Shown here: positions 16,153 to 23,391 of the stretch, piece after piece
Numbering within the stretch: the first letter of the stretch is position 1
Layout of the letters: every line of letters begins with the position of its first letter
Source: Paludibacteraceae bacterium
Lineage (GTDB): Bacteria > Bacteroidota > Bacteroidia > Bacteroidales > Paludibacteraceae
Assembly: GCA_029974315.1 (NCBI GenBank)
Contig: JARKSE010000024.1
Coordinates: 1-57,893 of the forward strand
Direction of reading: 5' to 3'
DNA length: 57,893 nucleotides
The notes under the pieces: generated by a model
The model's input: only the letters and a program-made list of their open reading frames with translations
Databases searched by the model: none
Told to the model about the DNA's origin: nothing
Translations under genes and position numbers: made by a program

Positions 16153-17001
16153 TTAAATAGTTTGTTCGCCTTCAGAATATTCGCCTAAAATTTTGATATT
16201 GCGTATCAAAGGGCGAATCGCATCAACTGCTTGCGTATAACGTAAGTAATTTTCAAAACTTAAATCGATGTAAAATAGATATTCCCACTCTTGTCCAATA
16301 ATAGGTAATGACTGAATTTTGGTCAAATTGATGTGGTAGCAGGAGAGCACGGTAAGCACTTTCGATAAACTGCCTTGTTCGTGTGGGAGGGAAAAAACAA
16401 GTGATGCCTTGTTGCATTGTTCTTGTTGCACCATTTTTTCGACTTTATCTTTGTGGGCTACCATTAAAAATCGCGTAAAATTGTGTTTGTTGGTTTCTAT
16501 TCCTTCTGCTAAAATTTTTAGTCCAAACTGTTTGGCGGTATCTGCGTGACAAATGCCTGCAATGCCGAACTGTTTTTTTGTAGCTATTTCATAAGCGCTT
16601 TTGGCTGTATCATCACTTTCTACCAATTGAATATGAGGATGTTCAGATAAAAATTGTTCGCACTGTAACAGTGCCATGTGGTGCGAATGTACTTCTCGAA
16701 TATTTGTAATATCTTGTCCATCTAAAGCTACCAAACTATGTTTTATGCGTAGTTTGTGTTCGCCAAAAATGCGCAGGTCGCTATCTTTAATGAGGTTATA
16801 ATTTTGTAACAGGCTACCTGCAATAGTGTTTTCGATAGCGATAGCTCCTACGATAGTTGGATTTTTTCGAACCAAATCAATTGATTCTTTGAACGTATCG
16901 CACGGTAAAATTTCTATATCGTTGCCGAAATAGAGGCGTGAAACAATGTCATGAAACGAGCCTTTTGCTCCTTGAATAGCGACTTGAATAGATGAATTCA
17001 T
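16153..17001 (-). CDS. pheA: Prephenate dehydratase with ACT domain
   Basis: A 282-residue monofunctional prephenate dehydratase giving phenylpyruvate for phenylalanine synthesis. The N-terminal catalytic lobes show IQGAKGSFHDIVSRLYFG, AIAIENTIAGSLL, and the catalytic NFTRFLMV motif (about residue 178). The C-terminal ACT domain (about 200-275) begins KASLVFSLPHEQGSL and should bind phenylalanine. The usual ESRP of this domain reads QSLP here. It is the first structural gene of the operon and lies 20 bases after the terminator half of a Phe/Tyr attenuator, so both allosteric and transcriptional feedback by phenylalanine are expected. Confidence 0.95.
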   Translation of the reverse strand: MNSSIQVAIQGAKGSFHDIVSRLYFGNDIEILPCDTFKESIDLVRKNPTIVGAIAIENTIAGSLLQNYNLIKDSDLRIFGEHKLRIKHSLVALDGQDITNIREVHSHHMALLQCEQFLSEHPHIQLVESDDTAKSAYEIATKKQFGIAGICHADTAKQFGLKILAEGIETNKHNFTRFLMVAHKDKVEKMVQQEQCNKASLVFSLPHEQGSLSKVLTVLSCYHINLTKIQSLPIIGQEWEYLFYIDLSFENYLRYTQAVDAIRPLIRNIKILGEYSEGEQTI

Positions 17002-17020
17002 ATATTGTTTTTAACAAACA

Positions 17021-17119
17021 AAAAATCCTGCTCGTATAGGAGCAGGATTTTTGTATAATTACAAATTTTGAAATCGCAATAACATACATCAAATCCCGCT
17101 CTTACTGCTAAAGTAAAAG
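17021..17119 (-). promoter_or_regulatory. Phe/Tyr attenuator: pause stem, antiterminator and terminator
   Basis: Read on the reverse strand. Segment 1, CTTTTAC (17113-17119), pairs with segment 2a, GTAAGAG (17099-17105), in a 7-bp helix with one wobble. Segment 2b, GAGCGGGATTT (17091-17101), can pair over 11 bp (one G-U) with segment 3, AAATCCTGCTC (17040-17050), giving an antiterminator. Segment 3 also pairs perfectly over 13 bp with segment 4 (17021-17033), giving a GC-rich terminator with a run of T. Segment 1 lies in the Phe/Tyr codons of the leader peptide and segment 2b ends at its stop codon. This is the classic mutually exclusive layout of ribosome-mediated attenuation. Confidence 0.88.
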
Positions 17120-17154
17120 TAGAAAAAGAAGTAGTTTGAAAATAACGATCTCAT
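17089..17154 (-). CDS. Leader peptide of the phe/tyr operon (PheL-like)
   Basis: A 21-codon reading frame, ATG at 17154 and TGA at 17089-17091. It encodes MRSLFSNY, then FFFYFYF, then SSKSGI. Six of the 21 residues are Phe and three are Tyr, with seven consecutive Phe or Tyr codons at 9-15. This mirrors the E. coli PheL peptide in function but adds tyrosine, which fits an operon that makes both amino acids. A ribosome stalled in codons 9-14 would leave the antiterminator arm (17091-17101) free, while one reaching the stop codon would cover it and allow termination. The ATG lies 20 bases after the end of tRNA-Gln. Confidence 0.85.
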   Translation of the reverse strand: MRSLFSNYFFFYFYFSSKSGI

Positions 17155-17174
17155 ATAAAATACTTTAAAACTAG

Positions 17175-17245
17175 TTGTCTCACCAGGATTCGAACCTAGA
17201 CAGACAGTACCAAAAACTGTAGTGCTACCGTTACACCATGAGACA
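17175..17245 (-). tRNA. tRNA-Gln (anticodon TTG)
   Basis: A 71-base cloverleaf on the reverse strand. Acceptor TGTCTCA pairs with TGAGACA, anticodon stem ACAGT/ACTGT encloses loop TTTTGGT with anticodon TTG, and the T arm has GTTCGAA. Discriminator A; CCA not encoded. It ends 20 bases before the Phe/Tyr leader peptide ATG, with no terminator between, so it is probably cotranscribed with the phe operon. Confidence 0.95.
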
Positions 17246-17272
17246 ATACCGCTTCCTCCGAAGAAGGTGGTG

Positions 17273-17304
17273 CAAAGGTAAAACTTTTTTTTATTCCCTC
17301 CAAA
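17273..17304 (-). promoter_or_regulatory. Promoter of tRNA-Gln and probably of the phe/tyr operon
   Basis: Reverse strand TTTG (17301-17304), 20 bases, TACCTTTG (17273-17280), an excellent consensus match, 27 bases before the tRNA. No comparable promoter exists in the 20 bases between tRNA and leader peptide. Confidence 0.82.
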
Positions 17305-17372
17305 GAAAAACAGAAAAAAGTACAAATAATTCTCATCTCGTATTCAGTCGTATAAAATTAGTAGTTTTTTTG

Positions 17373-17380
17373 TATATTTG
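17373..17380 (+). promoter_or_regulatory. Promoter -7 box of the GldA-type ATPase gene
   Basis: TATATTTG, a full match to TAnnTTTG, 25 bases before the ATG at 17406. Confidence 0.6.
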
Positions 17381-17405
17381 CAGATTGATTTTAAGACCTT
17401 GTTAG

Positions 17406-18305
17406 ATGTCGTTGTCCGTTCAATCTATTTGTAAGTCATATTCCAAAAAAGTAGTTCTCAATGACATAAATTTAGAACTAAAAGCTGGTGAAGTTGTTGG
17501 TTTTCTGGGACCAAATGGTGCAGGAAAATCCACACTAATGAAAATTATTACAGGCTTTGTGCAACCAGATAGTGGCGAAGTGTTTGTTTGCGGTGAGCGA
17601 GTGTCACCATCTAATTTAGTTACACGTAGATTGGTGGGTTATTTGCCAGAGCATAATCCGCTTTATTTGGATATGTATGTACGCGAATATCTTGATTTTG
17701 TATCTCGTTTTTACCCATTGGATAATCGTAAGGCGCGTATTGAACAGATGATTGAACGCACAGGTTTGACCGTAGAAGCTCACAAGCGCATCGGGCAACT
17801 CTCCAAAGGTTATCGCCAACGTGTTGGTTTGGCTCAAGCGCTTATCCATGATCCACAAGTGCTTATTTTAGACGAGCCCACTACGGGTTTGGATCCCAAT
17901 CAGTTGGTTGAGATTCGCCAACTGATTGGTGAAATTGGTAAAGAAAAAACGGTGCTATTCTCTACGCATATTATGCAGGAAGTGCAAGCCTTGTGTCAGC
18001 GTGTAGTGGTTATCAATAAAGGAAATATCGTAGCCGACGAAGCCGAATCGGTTATAACACAAGGTTCGCAAATGATGCGTTTTGAAGTGGAGTTTTCCAA
18101 ACCGATAGGTAGTGTTTTGTCGCAGTTTTTACACGATGACATTGTACAGGTGGAAACGATTTCAGATAAAACGGTTCGGATCTCTGCTAAATCGGATATT
18201 AGAGAGCTACTATTTCATTTTGCCACCGAACAACACGTGCCCATTCTTACCATGCGACAACTAGAAGAGTCGATGGAGGATTTTTTTAGAGCATTAACCA
18301 AGTAA
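17406..18305 (+). CDS. ABC transporter ATP-binding protein, GldA type
   Basis: A 299-residue ATPase. Walker A is GPNGAGKST at 35-43, the signature is LSKGYRQR near 132-139, Walker B is VLILDEP followed by TTGLDPNQ, and the switch histidine is in FSTHIMQEV. The motif [18 protein letters not shown] closely resembles GldA of gliding Flavobacteria, where GldA, GldF and GldG form a transporter. No permease gene of the GldF/GldG kind is adjacent; the next gene is ruvB. In non-gliding Bacteroidales this ATPase is kept for an unknown export role, so the GldA name describes similarity only. Confidence 0.8.
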   Translation: MSLSVQSICKSYSKKVVLNDINLELKAGEVVGFLGPNGAGKSTLMKIITGFVQPDSGEVFVCGERVSPSNLVTRRLVGYLPEHNPLYLDMYVREYLDFVSRFYPLDNRKARIEQMIERTGLTVEAHKRIGQLSKGYRQRVGLAQALIHDPQVLILDEPTTGLDPNQLVEIRQLIGEIGKEKTVLFSTHIMQEVQALCQRVVVINKGNIVADEAESVITQGSQMMRFEVEFSKPIGSVLSQFLHDDIVQVETISDKTVRISAKSDIRELLFHFATEQHVPILTMRQLEESMEDFFRALTK

Positions 18306-18313
18306 TCCTTGAT

Positions 18314-19330
18314 ATGTCGGAATTTGATATACATCAATCGCCTTACGAACGTGATAATGACTTAGAACGTGCTTTACGTCCTTTGTCGTTTGTCGATTTT
18401 CGTGGTCAAGATAAGGCGATAGAAAATCTTTCTATTTTTGTGCAAGCTGCAAAGCAGCGTAACGAAAGCCTTGATCATGTCTTATTGCACGGGCCTCCGG
18501 GACTTGGCAAAACCACGTTGTCCAACATTATTGCTAATGAGTTAGGTGTTGGTTTCAAAGTAACTTCGGGTCCAGTACTTGATAAACCGGGTGATTTGGC
18601 TGGTTTGTTGACGGGTTTGGAGCGCAATGATGTGCTCTTTATTGATGAAATTCACCGATTGAGCCCGATTGTAGAAGAGTATTTGTATTCTGCAATGGAA
18701 GATTATCGGATTGATATAATGATTGACAAAGGTCCGAGCGCCCGATCTATTCAAATTGATTTAGAACCATTTACGCTGATTGGCGCAACAACACGTAGTG
18801 GTTTGCTAACCAGTCCTTTGCGCGCTCGATTTGGCATAAATTGTCACTTTGAATATTATGATGATCGGGTGCTGAGTGAAATCATTAAGCGTTCGGCATC
18901 TATTTTAGAAGTTCCTATTGTGGAGAATGCAGCTGTTGAGATTGCGTTACGGAGCCGTGGAACTCCGCGTGTAGCTAATGCGTTATTGCGTAGAGTACGT
19001 GATTTTGCACAGGTAAAGGGTAGCGGTAAAATTGATGTGGAAATTGCTCGTTTTGCCTTAGAAGCACTCAATATTGACAAATATGGTTTAGATGAAATAG
19101 ATAATAAAATTTTATTGACTATTATTGATAAATTTAGTGGTGGACCTGTTGGTTTAACTACAATAGCAACTGCTCTGGGTGAAGATGCGGGAACGATTGA
19201 AGAGGTGTACGAACCGTTCTTAATCAAGGAGGGATTTATAAAACGTACGCCTCGCGGACGTGAAGTGACCGCATTGGCATATCAGCATTTGGGACGATTG
19301 AAACCAACTGAACAAACAAGTTTATTTTAA
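18314..19330 (+). CDS. ruvB: Holliday junction branch-migration ATPase RuvB
   Basis: A 338-residue AAA+ motor that drives branch migration with RuvA. Walker A GPPGLGKT at residues 60-67, Walker [12 protein letters not shown], sensor 1 [20 protein letters not shown] with the arginine finger region, and sensor 2 [19 protein letters not shown]. The C-terminal winged helix ([37 protein letters not shown]) is complete. Length is normal. It lies 8 bases after the ATPase gene and 9 before the flippase gene, so the three form one transcription unit. Confidence 0.97.
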   Translation: MSEFDIHQSPYERDNDLERALRPLSFVDFRGQDKAIENLSIFVQAAKQRNESLDHVLLHGPPGLGKTTLSNIIANELGVGFKVTSGPVLDKPGDLAGLLTGLERNDVLFIDEIHRLSPIVEEYLYSAMEDYRIDIMIDKGPSARSIQIDLEPFTLIGATTRSGLLTSPLRARFGINCHFEYYDDRVLSEIIKRSASILEVPIVENAAVEIALRSRGTPRVANALLRRVRDFAQVKGSGKIDVEIARFALEALNIDKYGLDEIDNKILLTIIDKFSGGPVGLTTIATALGEDAGTIEEVYEPFLIKEGFIKRTPRGREVTALAYQHLGRLKPTEQTSLF

Positions 19331-19339
19331 AAGAACATA

Positions 19340-20836
19340 ATGGCAGGATTAAAAAAATTGGCACAAGAAACCGCTATTTACGGTATTAGTAGTATTGTTG
19401 GTAGGTTTTTGAATTGGTGTTTAGTTCCGCTCTATTCGTATGTGTTAGTTGATTCCAGCGATTATGGCATTGTGACCAATTTGTATGCATGGACAGCATT
19501 GATTGTTATCGTGTTGACCTACGGTATGGAAACTGGTTTTTTTCGCTTTGTCAACAAACAACCGAAACATGAACAAGCTGACAATAGAGTTTATAGCACA
19601 ACACTTACAAGCGTAGGTTTTACGTCGTTGTTGTTTGCTATTACGTGTGTTATTTTTGGTCCTCAAATTGCCACTGCATTGGGCTACGGAGATCATCCTG
19701 AATTTATTCAAATGCTTGGCGTGGTTGTCTCTATGGATGCTTTTGACTCCATTCCTTTTTCCTATTTACGCTATAAAAACAAACCGATTGTCTTTGCCAG
19801 TTTGAAATTGTTGATGATTTTTGTGAACATCATTTTCAATATCTTCTTTTTGGTGATATGCCCTAAATTGGCCGTTTCGCATCCTGAATGGATAGAGTGG
19901 TTTTATAATCCAGATTATGGTGTTGGTTATATATTTGTAGCAAATCTTATTTCTACAACTACAGTTACGTTGGCACTGTTGCCTTATGTATTTGTAGGCA
20001 AATGGAATTTTGATAAGGTGTTGTTGCGTAGTATGTTGAAATATTCTTTGCCGTTATTACTGTTGGGTGTGGCGGGTATAATGAATCAAACTATTGATAA
20101 GATTATTTTTCCGGTGGTTTATCCAAATCCCGAAGAGGCGATGCGTGAGTTGGGAATTTACGGTGCTTGTTTCAAAGTGGCTATGGTCATGATGATGTTT
20201 ACTTACGCATTTCGTTTTGCGTATGAACCATTTGTTTTTGCAAAAAATCAAGATGCTGACAGTAAATCCACCTATTCAGATGCCATGAAGTATTTTGTAA
20301 TTTCTACGCTCTTTATCTTTTTGATTATCATTGCTTATATCGATATTTTCAAATTATTACTTGGACCACAGTATCGTGAAGGAATTCGTATTATACCTAT
20401 AGTGTTGATGGCCTATTTTTTACAGGGGGTGATGTACAACTTATCGTTGTGGTACAAACTTGTGGGCAAAACTATTTTTGGTGCTTGGTTTTCGCTGATT
20501 GGGCTTATTGTTACACTAGTAATCAATGTGGTGTTTATTCCCAAATATAGCTATATGGCATCAGCTTGGGCGGCGCTGATAAGTGCTGTGGTGATGGTTG
20601 TTTTATCGTATGGATTTGGACAGAAATATTATCCCATTGATTATAAGTTGAAAACGCTTGCATTCTATTTTGGATTGACTATGTTACTCTTTGCGGGAAT
20701 GCATTTTGTGTCGTTTGAATCGACAGTTGTCAATATTTTATACAGAACAGTTTTACTAGGTGTTTATGTGGCTGTAGTAGTTTGTCGGGAGTGGTCGCTA
20801 TTGCATCCTAAAAGTGCTGAAAAGAAACATTTGTAA
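19340..20836 (+). CDS. Polysaccharide/oligosaccharide flippase family protein (MOP superfamily)
   Basis: A 498-residue inner-membrane protein with 12-14 predicted transmembrane helices. It begins MAGLKKLAQETAIYGISSIVGRFLNW, typical of Wzx-like members of the MOP superfamily, and has the matching C-terminal half. It probably flips a lipid-linked saccharide. A homologue follows ruvB and precedes cell-shape genes in several Bacteroidetes, as I recall, which may point to a role in envelope building. The exact substrate, O-antigen, capsule or lipid II, is not shown. Confidence 0.82.
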   Translation: MAGLKKLAQETAIYGISSIVGRFLNWCLVPLYSYVLVDSSDYGIVTNLYAWTALIVIVLTYGMETGFFRFVNKQPKHEQADNRVYSTTLTSVGFTSLLFAITCVIFGPQIATALGYGDHPEFIQMLGVVVSMDAFDSIPFSYLRYKNKPIVFASLKLLMIFVNIIFNIFFLVICPKLAVSHPEWIEWFYNPDYGVGYIFVANLISTTTVTLALLPYVFVGKWNFDKVLLRSMLKYSLPLLLLGVAGIMNQTIDKIIFPVVYPNPEEAMRELGIYGACFKVAMVMMMFTYAFRFAYEPFVFAKNQDADSKSTYSDAMKYFVISTLFIFLIIIAYIDIFKLLLGPQYREGIRIIPIVLMAYFLQGVMYNLSLWYKLVGKTIFGAWFSLIGLIVTLVINVVFIPKYSYMASAWAALISAVVMVVLSYGFGQKYYPIDYKLKTLAFYFGLTMLLFAGMHFVSFESTVVNILYRTVLLGVYVAVVVCREWSLLHPKSAEKKHL

Positions 20837-20897
20837 AAGCAAATAATAGGGATAAACTTCATTTGTTGATAAGTTTTTGTAAAAGCTAACTAACTTA

Positions 20898-20930
20898 ATT
20901 GTAGCGTTTCAAATTCTTTTATTACTTTTG
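20898..20930 (+). promoter_or_regulatory. Promoter of the mreBCD-mrdA-rodA operon
   Basis: ATTG (20898-20901), 21 bases, TACTTTTG (20923-20930), then 44 bases to the mreB ATG. Confidence 0.68.
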
Positions 20931-20974
20931 TAACTCGATTTGTAAAAACTTACGATATTTAAGATATTTAAACT

Positions 20975-21997
20975 ATGGGACTTTTCTCTCTTACACAGGA
21001 AATAGCTATTGACTTGGGAACGGCTAATACCATTATTATTTGTAATGACAAAATTGTGGTTGACGAACCATCTGTTGTTGCTTTAGACAGACGCACTGAT
21101 AAGTTGATTGCTATTGGTAAAGTTGCTCAACAAATGCACGGTAAAGCACACGAAGGCATACGTACAGTTCGCCCGTTGCGTGATGGTGTAATTGCCGACT
21201 TCTACGCTGCAGAATTGATGATTCGTGGCATGGTAAAGTTAATTCCTAATAGAAATAAGCTATTTACGCCTTCTCTTCGCATGGTTGTTGGTATCCCTTC
21301 GGGCAGTACCGAAGTTGAAATACGTGCCGTGCGCGACTCGTCAGAACATGCTGGTGGACGTGAAGTGTATATGATTTACGAACCAATGGCAGCGGCTGTC
21401 GGTATTGGTTTAGATGTGGAAGCTCCTGCTGGTAATATGGTGGTTGATATAGGTGGTGGAACTACTGAAATTGCAGTTATTTCATTAGGTGGTATGGTAG
21501 CCAACAAGTCTATCCGTATTGCAGGTGACGATTTTACTGCCGATATTATGGAGTATATGAACCGTCAGCATAATATCAAAATTGGTGAGCGTACAGCAGA
21601 GCAAATTAAAATCAATGTAGGTTCTGCTTTGACTGATTTGGGCGAAGATGCACCAGAGGATTATGTGGTTCGCGGACCTAATCGTATGACTTCATTGCCA
21701 ATGGAAGTGCCTGTTTCTTACATGGAAATTGCTCATTGTTTGGAAAAATCAATTACAAAAATTGAAGCAGCTATATTGGCAGCGTTAGAAAGTACTCCTC
21801 CTGAAATTTATGCTGATTTGGTCAAGAATGGTATCTATTTAGCGGGTGGTGGTGCGCTATTGCGCGGATTGGCTAAACGTTTGACTGATAAAATTCAAAT
21901 TCAGTTCCATATCGCTGATGACCCACTACATGCAGTAGCTCGTGGTACAGGTGTTGCACTCAAAAATGTTAACAAGTTTCAATTCTTGTTACGCTAA
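20975..21997 (+). CDS. mreB: Rod shape-determining actin homologue MreB
   Basis: A 340-residue actin-like ATPase that forms membrane-bound filaments guiding lateral wall synthesis. Phosphate-1 motif is DLGTANTIIICND near residues 13-25, phosphate-2 is VVDIGGGTTEIAVIS, and the adenosine motif is GIYLAGGGALLRGL near the end. An amphipathic N-terminal segment (MGLFSLTQEIA) suits membrane attachment. Length is typical. It heads mreB, mreC, mreD, mrdA, rodA. Confidence 0.97.
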   Translation: MGLFSLTQEIAIDLGTANTIIICNDKIVVDEPSVVALDRRTDKLIAIGKVAQQMHGKAHEGIRTVRPLRDGVIADFYAAELMIRGMVKLIPNRNKLFTPSLRMVVGIPSGSTEVEIRAVRDSSEHAGGREVYMIYEPMAAAVGIGLDVEAPAGNMVVDIGGGTTEIAVISLGGMVANKSIRIAGDDFTADIMEYMNRQHNIKIGERTAEQIKINVGSALTDLGEDAPEDYVVRGPNRMTSLPMEVPVSYMEIAHCLEKSITKIEAAILAALESTPPEIYADLVKNGIYLAGGGALLRGLAKRLTDKIQIQFHIADDPLHAVARGTGVALKNVNKFQFLLR

Positions 21998-22022
21998 TTT
22001 GGTGATGGAATAATCAAATAAA

Positions 22023-22053
22023 ACAAGGGTAGAATATTTATTTTACCCTTTGT
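22023..22053 (+). promoter_or_regulatory. Stem-loop between mreB and mreC
   Basis: AAGGGTA (22025-22031) pairs with TACCCTT (22044-22050), extendable by ACA/TGT with one bulged base. A short T-rich stretch follows. It lies 26-44 bases after mreB and could lower read-through or stabilise the mreB message, setting MreB above MreC/D. Confidence 0.5.
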
Positions 22054-22070
22054 CTTTTCAAAATACATCT

Positions 22071-22889
22071 ATGTCGGCTCTATTACGTTTTTTTGTACGA
22101 TTTGCATTACTGTTTGAATTTCTTCTTTTAGAAATCATCGCTTTTGTGCTGATGTTTAACACGAGTTCTTTCCAACAAAGTGTTATTTACAAGGCAAATA
22201 CGGCTTTTGTGGCTTCAGTATATGAGGTTACAGATGCTTGGGGTGATTATTTTCATTTAAGTACAGATAATCAAAAGTTAGCACAGGAAAACGAGATGTT
22301 AGCAAATAAAGTGGCGCATTTAGAAGCAAAATTGGCAGCCTTAAAAGATACAGCATCGCGTGTAACTCCTGAGTATCGTGCTATTTCGGCCAAAGTTGTT
22401 TATAGTAGCGTGAATAAAATTCAGAATCATATTTTAATCAACAAAGGCAAAGATTATGGCTTAGCGCCAGATATGGGTGTTATTTCAGACGAAGGCGTAG
22501 TTGGTGTTATTGAAAATGTTTCGGAACATTTTGCAGTTGTTTTACCTATCATAAACACCAAATTACTGGTAAGTGGTAAGCTGAAAAACAATAACGTATT
22601 AGGTTCTGTATTGTGGAATGGTGTGTCGCCAACAATGGCACAATTTACAGAAATTCCCAGTCATGTGGAAGTGGTAGCAGGCGATTCGGTTGTGACAAGT
22701 GGTTTCTCTGCTATTTTTCCCGAAGGTATTTTAATTGGCACAGTTGATAAGGTCGATTACCATTCGCATCAAACATTTTGCGATATAAAATTGAAATTGG
22801 CTACCAAATTTCACTCATTACACTACGTGAGTGTATTAGATGTGAATCGTAGAGTAGAACAACAAAACATAGAAAATACCATTCATTGA
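22071..22889 (+). CDS. mreC: Rod shape-determining protein MreC
   Basis: About 272 residues from the ATG at 22071; a TTG at 22050 in the same frame lies inside the intercistronic stem-loop and is less likely. One N-terminal transmembrane helix (about residues 5-28) is followed by a coiled coil (TDNQKLAQENEMLANKVAHLEAKL, split here as TDNQKLAQEN then EMLANKVAHL) and a periplasmic beta domain with NHILINKGKDYGL and DEGVVGVIENV. It links MreB filaments to PBP2 and RodA in the elongasome. Confidence 0.93.
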   Translation: MSALLRFFVRFALLFEFLLLEIIAFVLMFNTSSFQQSVIYKANTAFVASVYEVTDAWGDYFHLSTDNQKLAQENEMLANKVAHLEAKLAALKDTASRVTPEYRAISAKVVYSSVNKIQNHILINKGKDYGLAPDMGVISDEGVVGVIENVSEHFAVVLPIINTKLLVSGKLKNNNVLGSVLWNGVSPTMAQFTEIPSHVEVVAGDSVVTSGFSAIFPEGILIGTVDKVDYHSHQTFCDIKLKLATKFHSLHYVSVLDVNRRVEQQNIENTIH

Positions 22890-22890
22890 T

Positions 22891-23391
22891 ATGCAAGATC
22901 AACTCAAAATTATTTTAAACTTTTTTTTGCTTATTGCAGTTCAAGTGTTGATTTTAAACAACATACAGCTGTTTGGATTGATCAATCCATACTTGTATAT
23001 TTTGTTTATTATCACATTGCCGATGTCTGTATCTACAGGCGTTATGATGCTGATCGCTTTTCTGCTGGGTGGTATTATTGATATGTTCTCTAATAGTTAC
23101 GGTATGCACATGTCCGCTTCGGTTTTGGTTGCATTTATTCGTCCGTATGTGATGGGGTTGTTTGCCTCGCGCGAGGATATGGAGAAGCCAGCACCTACCT
23201 ATCGTAATTTTGGTGTATCATTTTTTAAATATGCCACATCACTTGTGTTTATACACCATTTTGTGCTTTTTTTCTTAGAAGCATTTTCATTTTCTCATTT
23301 TGGTGTGGTTTTGCTTAAAACTTTGTGTAGTGGTTTGGTTACTATGCTTCTTATTTTTGGTATTCAAACTATTAATTTTAAGAGAAGGTGA
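22891..23391 (+). CDS. mreD: Rod shape-determining protein MreD
   Basis: A 166-residue integral membrane protein with about five helices. NNIQLFGLINPYLYILFII at the start and the GGIIDMFSNSYGMHMSASVLVAF segment are characteristic of Bacteroidetes MreD. It begins one base after the mreC stop and ends in a GTGA overlap with mrdA. Confidence 0.9.
   Translation: MQDQLKIILNFFLLIAVQVLILNNIQLFGLINPYLYILFIITLPMSVSTGVMMLIAFLLGGIIDMFSNSYGMHMSASVLVAFIRPYVMGLFASREDMEKPAPTYRNFGVSFFKYATSLVFIHHFVLFFLEAFSFSHFGVVLLKTLCSGLVTMLLIFGIQTINFKRR

Noticed and set aside
17089-17325. A 78-codon frame on the reverse strand ending in the Phe/Tyr leader
   Set aside because: Its first 57 codons run through tRNA-Gln and its promoter; only the last 21 codons, after the tRNA, make sense as the leader peptide.
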